A program made the translations under genes and the position numbers. Below, in pieces: positions 49,401-61,400 of a DNA stretch of 64,000 nt. Numbering within the stretch: position 1 is the first letter of the stretch; the number at the start of each line of letters is the position of its first letter. The DNA comes from Mytilus trossulus (taxonomy: Eukaryota > Mollusca > Bivalvia > Mytilida > Mytilidae): the NCBI RefSeq assembly GCF_036588685.1, contig NC_086379.1:16043862-16107861 (forward strand), read 5' to 3'. Below the pieces are notes generated by a model that saw only the letters and a program-made list of their open reading frames with translations, had not been told where the DNA came from and searched no databases.

Positions 49401-52400
49401 TCACTGCAGTACAGAATCGCGCCATGCGTTTCTACATGGGTGTGGGTAAATATACCCCAAACGATGCTGTGTCAGGTGACATGGGCTGGAAACCACCATG
49501 TGTTAAACAGTGGATAAATATTTTTAGACACTGGTCCAAATGTACAAAAATGGACAATAATAGAATTAATTATAAAGTTTTTAAATGGTCAGTGATGAAA
49601 GGTAGTTGTAAATTAAAAAATTGGTGCTACAAAGTTATGGAGATGTTGAAATCATTTGATTTTGAAAGATATTGTAAAATAAATGAAAATTTTCTTGATA
49701 GTTATAGTATATCTCAGTTAGAAGAGAAAATGTTTGATAAATATAAAAAAGACTGGTGTACCAGAATTTTTTCATATAGTACCGGTGTCATATGGTATTT
49801 TGAACCCCCTAAAAATTTAACCCGGGGTCAAAATACCATGCGGTAAAATGACCCCGGGGTCATTATACCGCATGGTATTTTGACCCCGGGGTCATTTTTC
49901 ACACATGGTATTTTGAACCCCCCTGCGGTATATTGAACCCCCTGTTTTTGAGAAATAGTATTGCAGATAATCTTATTTACAATTTATTGGCTATTATTTT
50001 TTTTAATTAGAGGTTATGAGTAGGGGGTTCAATATACCGCAGGGGGGTCAAAATACCATGGCTATATAAAATTTTGCAAAATATCTTTTCCAGTATGCTA
50101 AATACATATAAACTACTTATTGTAGTGTTAAAACTATGTTAAGGAGTTAGAATAGCTTGGATTTTTGAAATTCAAGGTCTATAGTAGGGGGTTCAATATA
50201 CCACAGGGGGGTCAAATTACCATGGCTAAGTAAAATTTTCAAAATATCTTTTCCAGCATGTTGAATACATACAAATAACAATTTGGAGTATTATTACTAT
50301 GTTAAGGAGTTAGAATAGCTTGAATTTTTGAAATTCAAGGTCTATGGTAGGGGGTTCAAAATACCGCAGGGGGGTCAAAATACCATGGCTAAGTAAAATT
50401 TTCAAAATATCTTTTCCAGCATGTTATATACATACAAACTACTTATTGGAGTATTATTACTATGTTAAGAAGTTAGAATAGCTAGAATTTTTGAAATTTA
50501 AGGTCTATAGTAGGGGGGGTCAATATACCATGATCATTATTTTTTTTCAAAACATTTTTTCCAGGATGTTAAATGCATACAAACTACTTATTGAAGTATT
50601 ATAACTATGTTAAGGAGTTAAAATAGCTAGAATTTTTGAATATTAAGGTCTATGGTAGGGGGTTCAATATACCACAGGGGGGTCAAAATACCATGGCTAA
50701 GTAAAATTTTCAAAATATCTTTTCCAGCATGTTGAATACATACAAATTACAATTTGGAGTAATATAACTATGTTAAGGAGTTAGAATAGCTTGAATTTTT
50801 GAAATTTAAGGTCTATAGTAGGGGTTCAATATACCGCAGGGGGGGCAAAATACCATGGCTAAGTAAAATTTTCAAAATATCTTTTCCAGTATGTTAAATA
50901 CATACAAACTACTTATTGAAGTATTATTACTATGTTAAGAAGTTAGAATAGCTAGAATTTTTGAAATTTAAGGTCTATAGTAAGGGGTTCAATATACCGC
51001 AGGGGGGTCAATATACCATGGAAATTATTTTTTTTCAAAACATTTTTTCCAGGATGTTAAATGCATACAAACTACTTATTGAAGTATTATTACTAAGTTA
51101 AGGAGTTAAAATAGCTAGAATTTTTGAATATTAAGGTCTATGGTAGAGGGTTCAATATACCGCAGGGGGGTCAAAATACCATGGCTAAGAAAAATTTTCA
51201 AAATATCTTTTCCAGCATGTTGAATACATACAAATTACAATTTGGAGTATTATAACTATGTTAAGGAGTTAGAATAGCTTGAATTTTTGAAATTTAAGGT
51301 CTATAGTAGGGGTTCAATATACCGCAGGGGGGGAAAAATACCATGGCTAAGTAAAATTTTCAAAATATCTTTTCCAGTATGTTAAATACATACAAACTAC
51401 TTATTGAAGTATTATTACTATGTTAAGAAGTTAGAATAGCTAGAATTTTTGAAATTTAAGGTCTATAGTAAGGGGTTCAATATACCGCAGGGGGTCAATA
51501 TACCATGGAAATTATTTATTTTCAAAACATTTTTTCCAGGATGTTAAATGCATACAAACTACTTATTGAAGTATTATTACTAAGTTAAAGAGTTAAAATA
51601 GCTAGAATTTTTGAATATTAAGGTCTATGGTAGGGGGTTCAATATACCACAGGGGGGGTCAAAATACCATGGCCAAGTAAAATTTTCAAAATATCTTTTC
51701 CAGTATGTTAAATACATACAAACTACTTATAGGAGCATTATAACTATGTTAAGGAGATTGAATAGCTAGAATTTTTGAAATTTAAGGTCTATAGTAGGAG
51801 GTTCAATATACCGCAGGGGGGTCAAAATACCATGGAAATCATTTTTTTTTCAAAACATTTTTTCCAGGATGTTAAATGCATACAAACTACTTATTGAAGT
51901 ATTATTAATATGTAAAGGAGTTAGAATAGCTAGAATTTTTGAAATTTAAGGTCTATAGTAGGGGTTCAATATACCGCAGGGGGGTCAATATACCATGGAT
52001 TTTTTTTTTTTTTTTTTCAAAACATTTTTCCAGGATGTTAAATGCATACAAACTACTTATTGGAGTATTATCACTTTGTTAAGGAGTTAGAATAGCTAGA
52101 ATTTTTGAAATTTAAGGTCTATAGTAGGGGTTCAATATACCGCAGGGGGGGGCAAAATACCATGGCTAAGTAAAATTTTCAAAATATCTTTTCCAGTATG
52201 TTAAATACATACAAACTACTAATTGAAGTATTATTACTATGTTAAGAAGTTAGAATAGCTAGAATTTTTGAAATTTAAGGTCTATAGTAAGGGGTTCAAT
52301 ATACCGCAGGGGGGTCAATATACCATGGAAATTATTTTTTTTCAAAACATTTTTTCCAGGATGTTAAATGCATACAAACTACTTATTGAAGTATTATTAC

Positions 52401-55400
52401 TAAGTTAAAGAGTTAAAATAGCTAGAATTTTTTGAATATTAAGGTCTATGGTAGGGGGTTCAATATACCGCAGGGGGGTCAAAATACCATGGCCAAGTAA
52501 AATTTTCAAAATATCTTTTCCAATATGTTAAATACATACAAACTATTTATAGGAGCATTATAACTATGTTAAGGAGTTTGAATAGCTAGAATTTTTGAAA
52601 TTTAAGGTCTATAGTAGGAGGTTCAATATACTGCAGGGGGGTCAAAATACCATGGAAATCATTTTTTTTTCAAAACATTTTTTCCAGGATGTTAAATGCA
52701 TACAAACTACTTATTGAAGTATTATTAATATGTAAAGGAGTTAGAATAGCTAGAATTTTTGAAATTTAAGGTCTATAGTAGGGGGTTCAATATACCGCAG
52801 GGGGGTCAATATACCATGGAATTTTATTTTTTTCAAAACATTTTTCCAGGATGTTAAATGCATACAAACTACTTATTGAAGTATTATTACTAAGTTAAGG
52901 AGTTAGAATAGCTAGAATTTTTTTAATATTAAGGTCTATGGTAGGGGGTTCAATATACAGCAGGGGGGGTCAAAATACCATGGAATATTTTTTCTTTCAT
53001 CTTTTCCAGCATTTTAAATACATACAAACTACTTATTGGAGTATTATAACTTTGTTAAGGAGTAAGAATTGCAAGAATTTTTGAAATTGAAGGTCTATGG
53101 TAGGGGGTTCAATATACCACAGGGGGGATCAAAATACCATGGCTAAGTAAAATTTTCAAAATATCTTTTCCAGTATGTTTAATACATACAAACTACTTGT
53201 AGGAGTATCATAACTATGTTAAGGAGTTTGAATAGCTAGATTTTTTTTACATTTAGGGTCTACAGTAGGGGGTTCAATATACCGCAGGGGGGTCAAAATA
53301 CCATGATAATTATTTTTTTTCAAAACATTTTTTCCAGGATGTTAAATGCATACAAACTACTTATTGAAATACTATTACTATGTTAAGGAGTTAGAATGGC
53401 TAGAATTTTTGAAATTTAAGGTCTATAGTAGGGGGTTCAATATACCGCAGGGGGGTCAATATACCATGGAAATTATTTTTTTTCAAAACATTTTTTCCAG
53501 GATGTTAAATGCATACAAACTACTTATTGAAGTATTATTACTAAGTTAAAGAGTTAAAATAGCTAGAATTTTTTGAATATTAAGGTCTATGGTAGGGGGT
53601 TCAATATACCGCAGGGGGGTCAAAATACCATGGCCAAGTAAAATTTTCAAAATATCTTTTCCAATATGTTAAATACATACAAACTATTTATAGGAGCATT
53701 ATAACTATGTTAAGGAGTTTGAATAGCTAGAATTTTTGAAATTTAAGGTCTATAGTAGGAGGTTCAATATACTGCAGGGGGGTCAAAATACCATGGAAAT
53801 CATTTTTTTTTCAAAACATTTTTTCCAGGATGTTAAATGCATACAAACTACTTATTGAAGTATTATTAATATGTAAAGGAGTTAGAATAGCTAGAATTTT
53901 TGAAATTTAAGGTCTATAGTAGGGGGTTCAATATACCGCAGGGGGGTCAATATACCATGGAATTTTATTTTTTTCAAAACATTTTTCCAGGATGTTAAAT
54001 GCATACAAACTACTTATTGAAGTATTATTACTAAGTTAAGGAGTTAGAATAGCTAGAATTTTTTTAATATTAAGGTCTATGGTAGGGGGTTCAATATACA
54101 GCAGGGGGGGTCAAAATACCATGGAATATTTTTTCTTTCATCTTTTCCAGCATTTTAAATACATACAAACTACTTATTGGAGTATTATAACTTTGTTAAG
54201 GAGTAAGAATTGCAAGAATTTTTGAAATTGAAGGTCTATGGTAGGGGGTTCAATATACCACAGGGGGGATCAAAATACCATGGCTAAGTAAAATTTTCAA
54301 AATATCTTTTCCAGTATGTTTAATACATACAAACTACTTGTAGGAGTATCATAACTATGTTAAGGAGTTTGAATAGCTAGATTTTTTTTACATTTAGGGT
54401 CTACAGTAGGGGGTTCAATATACCGCAGGGGGGTCAAAATACCATGATAATTATTTTTTTTCAAAACATTTTTTCCAGGATGTTAAATGCATACAAACTA
54501 CTTATTGAAATACTATTACTATGTTAAGGAGTTAGAATGGCTAGAATTTTTGAAATTTAAGGTCTATAGTAGGGGGTTCAATATACCGCAGGGGGGTCAA
54601 TATACCATGGAAATTATTTTTTTTCAAAACATTTTTTCCAGGATGTTAAATGCATACAAACTACTTATTGAAGTATTATTACTATGTTAAGGAGTTAGAA
54701 TAGCTAGAATTTTTTAATATTAAGGTCTATGGTAGGGGGTTTAATATACAGCAGGGGGGTCAAAATACCATGGAAATTTTTTCTTACATCTTTTCCAGCA
54801 TTTTTAATACATACAAACTACTTATTGGAGTATTATAACTTTGTTAAGGAGTAAGAATTGCAAGAATTTTTGAAATTGAAGGTCTATGGTAGGGGGTTCA
54901 ATATACCACAGGGGGGATCAAAATACCATGGCTAAGTAAAATTTTCAAAATATCTTTTCCAGTATGTTAAATACATACAAACTACTTGTAGGAGTATCAT
55001 AACTATGTTAAGGAGTTTGAATAGCTAGAATTTTTGACATTTAGGGTCTATAGTAGGGGGTTCAATATACCGCAGGGGGGTCAATATACCATGGAAATTA
55101 TTTTTTTTCAAAACATTTTTTTCAGGATGTTAAATGCATACAAACTACTTATTGAAGTATTATTACTAAGTTAAGGAGTTAGAATAGCTAGAATTTTTTA
55201 ATATTAAGGTCTATGGTAGGGGGTTCAATATACAGCAGGGGGGGTCAAAATACCATGGAATATTTTTTCTTTCATCTTTTCCAGCATTTTAAATACATAC
55301 AAACTACTTATTGGAGTATTATAACTTTGTTAAGGAGTAAGAATTGCAAGAATTTTTGAAATTGAAGGTCTATGGTAGGGGGTTCAATATACCACAGGGG

Positions 55401-58400
55401 GGATCAAAATACCATGGCTAAGTAAAATTTTCAAAATATCTTTTCCAGTATGTTTAATACATACAAACTACTTGTAGGAGTATCATAACTATGTTAAGGA
55501 GTTTGAATAGCTAGAATTTTTTGACATTTAGGGTCTACAGTAGGGGGTTCAATATACCGCAGGGGGGTCAAAATACCATGATAATTATTTTTTTTCAAAA
55601 CATTTTTTCCAGGATGTTAAATGCATACAAACTACTTATTGAAATACTATTACTATGTTAAGGAGTTAGAATGGCTAGAATTTTTGAAATTTAAGGTCTA
55701 TAGTAGGGGGTTCAATATACCGCAGGGGGGTCAATATACCATGGAAATTATTTTTTTTCAAAACATTTTTTCCAGGATGTTAAATGCATACAAACTACTT
55801 ATTGAAGTATTATTACTATGTTAAGGAGTTAGAATAGCTAGAATTTTTTAATATTAAGGTCTATGGTAGGGGGTTTAATATACAGCAGGGGGGTCAAAAT
55901 ACCATGGAAATTTTTTCTTACATCTTTTCCAGCATTTTTAATACATACAAACTACTTATTGGAGTATTATAACTTTGTTAAGGAGTAAGAATTGCAAGAA
56001 TTTTTGAAATTGAAGGTCTATGGTAGGGGGTTCAATATACCACAGGGGGGATCAAAATACCATGGCTAAGTAAAATTTTCAAAATATCTTTTCCAGTATG
56101 TTAAATACATACAAACTACTTGTAGGAGTATCATAACTATGTTAAGGAGTTTGAATAGCTAGAATTTTTGACATTTAGGGTCTATAGTAGGGGGTTCAAT
56201 ATACCGCAGGGGGGTCAATATACCATGGAAATTATTTTTTTTCAAAACATTTTTTCCAGGATGTTAAATGCATACAAACTACTTATTGAAGTATTATTAC
56301 TAAGTTAAGGAGTTAGAATAGCTAGAATTTTTTAATATTAAGGTCTATGGTAGGGGGTTCAATATACAGCAGGGGGGGTCAAAATACCATGGAATATTTT
56401 TTCTTTCATCTTTTCCAGCATTTTAAATACATACAAACTACTTATTGGAGTATTATAACTTTGTTAAGGAGTAAGAATTGCAAGAATTTTTGAAATTGAA
56501 GGTCTATGGTAGGGGGTTCAATATACCACAGGGGGATCAAAATACCATGGCTAAGTAAAATTTTCAAAATATCTTTTCCAGTATGTTTAATACATACAAA
56601 CTACTTGTAGGAGTATCATAACTATGTTAAGGAGTTTGAATAGCTAGAATTTTTTGACATTTAGGGTCTACAGTAGGGGGTTCAATATACCGCAGGGGGG
56701 TCAAAATTCCATGATAATTATTTTTTTTCAAAACATTTTTTCCAGGATGTTAAATGCATACAAACTACTTATTGAAATACTATTACTATGTTAAGGAGTT
56801 AGAATAGCAAGAATTTTTGAATATAAAGGTCTATGATAGGGGGTTCAATATACCGCAGGGGGGTCAAAATACCATGGAAATTAATTTTTTTTCTGACATC
56901 TTTTCCAGCATTTTAAATACATACAAACTACTTATTGGAATATTATAACTATGTTGAGGAGTATGAATTGCAAGAACTTTTGAAATTGAAGGTCTATGGT
57001 AGGGGGTTCAATATACCACAGGGGGGGGGTCAAAATACCATGGATAAGTAAAATTTTCAAAATATCTTTTCCAGTATGTTAAATACATACAAACTACTTG
57101 TAGGAGTATTATAACTATGTTAAGGAGTTTGAATAGCTAGAATATTTGAAATTTAAGGTCTATAGTAGGGGTTCAATATAATGCAGAGGTTCAAAATACC
57201 ATGGAAATTATTTTTTTTCAAAACATATTTTCCAGACCCCAAAGTTCAAAAATTCTTGCTATTCTAACTCCTTTACATAGTAATAATACTCCAATTTGTA
57301 CTTTGTATGTATTCAACATGCTGGAAAAGATATTTTGAAAATTTTACTTAGCAATGGCATGGTATTTTGCCCTCCTGTGGTATATTGAACCCCCTACAAA
57401 AGACCCCAAAGTTCAAAAATTCAAGCTATTTTAACTCCTTAACATAGTAATAATACTTCAATAAGTTGTTTGTATGTATATAACATGCTGGAAAAGATAT
57501 TTTGAAATTTTACTTAGCCATGCATGGTATTTTGACCCCCTGCCGTATATTGAACCCCCTACCATAGACATTCAATTTCAAAAATTCCAGCTATTCTTAA
57601 TACTTAACATAGTAATAATACTCCAATTTGTAGTTTGCATGTATTCAACATGCTGGAAAAGATATTTTGAAAATTTTACTTAGCCAGGGTATTTTGCCCC
57701 CCTGTGGTATATTGAACCCCCTACTATAGACCTTGAGTTTCAAAAATTCAAGCTATTTTAACTCCTTAACATAGTTACAATACTCCAATTTGTAGTTTGT
57801 ATGTATTCAACATGCTGGAAAAGATATTTTGAAAATTTTACTTAGCCATGGTATTTTGACCCCCCTGCGGTATATTGAACCCCCTACCATAGACATTCAA
57901 TTTCAAAAATTCCCGCTATTCTTAATCCTGAACATAGTAATAATACTCCAATAAGTAGTTTGTATGCATTTAACATGCTGGAAAAGATATTTTGAAGAAA
58001 AAATATTTTCATGGCATTTTGACCCCCCTACCATGGTATATTGAACCCCCTACTATAGACCTTGAATTTCAAAAAACCCAAGCTATTCTAACTCCTTAAC
58101 ATAGTAATAATACTCCAATAAGTAGTTTGAATGTATTTAACAAACTGGCAAAGATATTTTGAAAATTATACGCAGCCATGGTATTTTGACCCCCTGCGGT
58201 ATATTGAACCCCCTACTTTAAACCTTGAATTTCAAAAACCCAAGCTTTTCTAACTCCATAACATAGTTGTTATACTCCAATTTGTATTTTGAATGCATTT
58301 TTAAAACATGCTTGAAAAGATATTTTGAAGAAGAAAAAAAATTCCATTGTATTTTGACCCCCTCCTCCTTCCATGGTATATTGAACCCCCTCCTATAGAC

Positions 58401-61400
58401 CTTGAATTTTAAAAATCCAAGTTTTTCTAACTCCTTAACATTGTTTTAATACTCCAATAAGTAGTTTGCTTGTATTTAACATGCTGGAAAAGATATTTTG
58501 AAAATTTTACTTAGCCATGTTATTGTACCATGGTATATTGAACCCCCTACTATACATCTAAAGACCTTTCATGTTAAAATATCTTGCTACTGTTACTCCT
58601 TAACATATTTATTATACTCCAATTAGTAGTTTGTATTTATTTTATTAGTTTGAAAAGATGTTTTGAAAATTCTACTTTTAGAAATCAAGTGAGCCATGGT
58701 AATTTGACCCCCTCCCCCTTTTTTACCTTGGAGAATTAAAACTTAAAAGTCTTACCATTCTATATAAATATTTAAATTTCAAAGAATTATAGTGTCCAAG
58801 CTACATGGTGTAGTTTTAATGCTTTAAGAAGTTTTTTGAATGAAATTTTGTTGGTAAAGACTTCACGAGCACTTATACCAAGCAGATATTTTTCTTTTAA
58901 CCAATCATTGAAAATTGACCTCCCCTTCTTGTATAAATGATTTTTAATATTTGATTAGCTTTTATATAATGTTAAATGTTTTATTAATCATCTAAAATGA
59001 AAAAAACAGGGGGGGTTCAATTTACCATGGGGGTTCAATTTTTCATACAGGGGGGGTTCCATTTACCATGGGGGGGTTCAATTTACCATAGCGGTATTTT
59101 GACCCCGGGGTCATTTTACCATGGGGTTCAAAATACCATATGACACCGGTTGTAAATTGAGAACATATAAACTTTTTAAACATACTTTTAACACTGAGCA
59201 ATATTTGCTACAAAAAATGCCACTGCGCCATCGTAGTGCTTTTTCAAAGTTTAGATGTGGTGTAGCACCATTAAAAATTGAAACTGGTCGATATGAAAGA
59301 AAAAATCTAGACGAAAGAGTCTGTTTTAACTGCAATATTTTAGAGGATGAAAAACATGTACTTTTAAATTGTCCCTTGTATGAAGATCTAAGACATGCTC
59401 TTTTTATTGATATATTGTGTCATAATGATATGTTTTTAAACTTGTCTGATGAAGAAAAATTTATATATATGTTTAAAAATACCAATATTTGTAATATTGT
59501 TGCCAAAACCTGCAATAACATTTTAACAAGGAGAAACAGTATTTTATATCATTAACTACTGTATTTGTAGTATTTTATAAAATGAATAAGTATTATTTGT
59601 ATTTTAATAGTCTCTCATAATTCTTTTAAGAATGGCACATACATGTATTTAATTGTTTTAACTATGTTTACTGTATAATTAATTTTATAATTGTATCTTG
59701 TTTTGATCATGTTGTATGTGGTGAGACTTTAATAAACTATTGAATCTGAAATCTGCATATTCAGCCTTCTGGATTATGTATACATCTTATTAAATCATTT
59801 GATTTATATGGCAATAAAGTATTTGAAACTAAAATAAAACGAAATTGAACTTCAATTTCTAAAATCCATGTGTGACAAGCAAAGTTGAATGAGACTCAGA
59901 CTGTAAAAACAAACCATTCCTTTGACTAATAAAATGATTTTATTGATACAAACGCATTTTAGGTAAAGATCGTATGAACTGACTTGATAACTTAATGTGC
60001 CAAGGCTTATCACTACCTTTTTTTGATACAAAAAATATAGTGCATTGATCATAACATTCTATACATCCTATCCATGAACATTTCAATAAATTTATCCATG
60101 TTATACATGCTCAGACATTCAAGGCACAAAATGATGTTTGTTACGGCCAGAAATCGCCTTTAAATTGTAGCCAACAAAAGACACAAATCAATAGTAAAAT
60201 TTAACAATATTTAATATACAAAAGTTTACAAAAGGTATTACACAAATATTACTGTTAACTTAACTGTCAAAATATGAGTCCAATCTGTTATCTTTATCTG
60301 TATCCAGAAATCTTTCGGAATCCAATTTGAATATTACGTTCACTACTAATGTCACAATCCAGTATGATGTTGTTTGTAGAATAAAAGTGTCAATCCAAAT
60401 GCTGTGAATACTAATGTCTATCAAAGTCTATGTCCAAGTTTAATTATGAGAGTTTAACTTTAGTGTCTGTATATATATAGTTGTGACGGATTATTCTAGA
60501 ACACGCTAGAACGGAACATTGTGGAAAATCCTGGAAAGTTACAACGGAAGTGTCTGGAATAACGTAGAAGTTTAAATTACGCATCTTTTATAAGGATCAT
60601 TCTAGAAAGTTCTAATCATTCTGTGATTGTTCCAGTGATTCCTAAACTGCACAGTTATAAGATTATTTGGTAAACAACTATCAGGCCATACAACACAAAT
60701 TAGGCCAACATAAATAAACATAATAATTACAATATCATAACATGTTACACTTGTCAAGAAAATTACATTACTTTTGCAAGATGCAGGAATTTTATATCTG
60801 TTCTAAAACTTTTGGTGTTATCTTCCTTTGTCTAGAATTGCTGTTAAATCAACTACATGTACAACCAATGCAATGTAATTTTGTTACTTGATTAATTTCA
60901 CTTGACTGGGTGGGGTTTAACCTGTTCGCTCATAATAAACCAGTCCATCTATAGATAGGTGTTTAAGGATAAAATCATCAATGAAGTGTCTAGTCATTCT
61001 TTTGTAAATTCTTTTGATGACACTAAAAGGTGATTAGAAATCAAAAATAATTATAACGGCAATCATCCTCATCGTAAACATTTTCAAATAGACTGGCCTA
61101 ATGCAAATTAAAAGGTAAGCGCTGCCCGATCAGTTGAAATAACATTGGTAAAACTTCCCACTGATATATTAAAGCAATCTTTACTATTCAGTGCTTGCAA
61201 TCACTTTGATTAATCCCTGTGGTTTGTTATGGTTTGAACATTACTTCATGTGATGATGTCTTGTTCAAACTTAGTTTTGAGGCAGCTTTTTACACCATTT
61301 TGCTTCATTTTCTATTTATTCATGTAACTTTTAATAGATGAGAATAAGTTTAAATGTGTGAAATGCCTATAAAACATAAATATTGTATTCAAGTAACATT

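Larger units (their letters stand above)
49787..59144. mobile_element. Giant foldback satellite element, 9358 bp, inserted in the LINE ORF
   Basis: The ends are inverted copies, gtcatatggtattttgaacc and its complement, flanked by ACCGGT on both sides (49781-49786 and 59145-59150). Layout: short left end (49787-49945), AT-rich spacer, plus-oriented monomer array (about 50025-57236), minus-oriented array (57237-58710), unique spacer (58720-58995), short right end (59000-59144). No transposase frame. The design recalls Drosophila FB elements, whose long inverted repeats are built of tandem subunits; bivalve pearl elements also have ~160-bp core repeats but lack this inverted layout. The family is not one I can name. 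Confidence 0.85.
48405..59757 (+). mobile_element. 5'-truncated LINE (non-LTR retrotransposon), split by the foldback element
   Basis: Left part 48405-49780 encodes the RT and thumb; right part 59151-59555 encodes the C-terminus with a zinc knuckle, followed by a 3' end near 59757 (aataaactattgaatctg). Both halves are free of stops. The first ~37 codons of the long frame at 48293 derive from a neighbouring SINE-like repeat, so the LINE truncation point is near 48405. In WDR45 intron 9, same strand as the gene. Confidence 0.85.

Noticed and set aside
53346..55824. Three nearly identical 67-codon ORFs (53346, 54487, 55621)
   Set aside because: They are the same monomer pair seen once per higher-order repeat; they have no start context, domain or conservation beyond the DNA repeat.
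50025..58710. Regularly spaced repeats that superficially resemble a giant CRISPR array
   Set aside because: The whole ~163-bp unit is repeated with no unique spacers, and the context is an intron of a eukaryotic gene.
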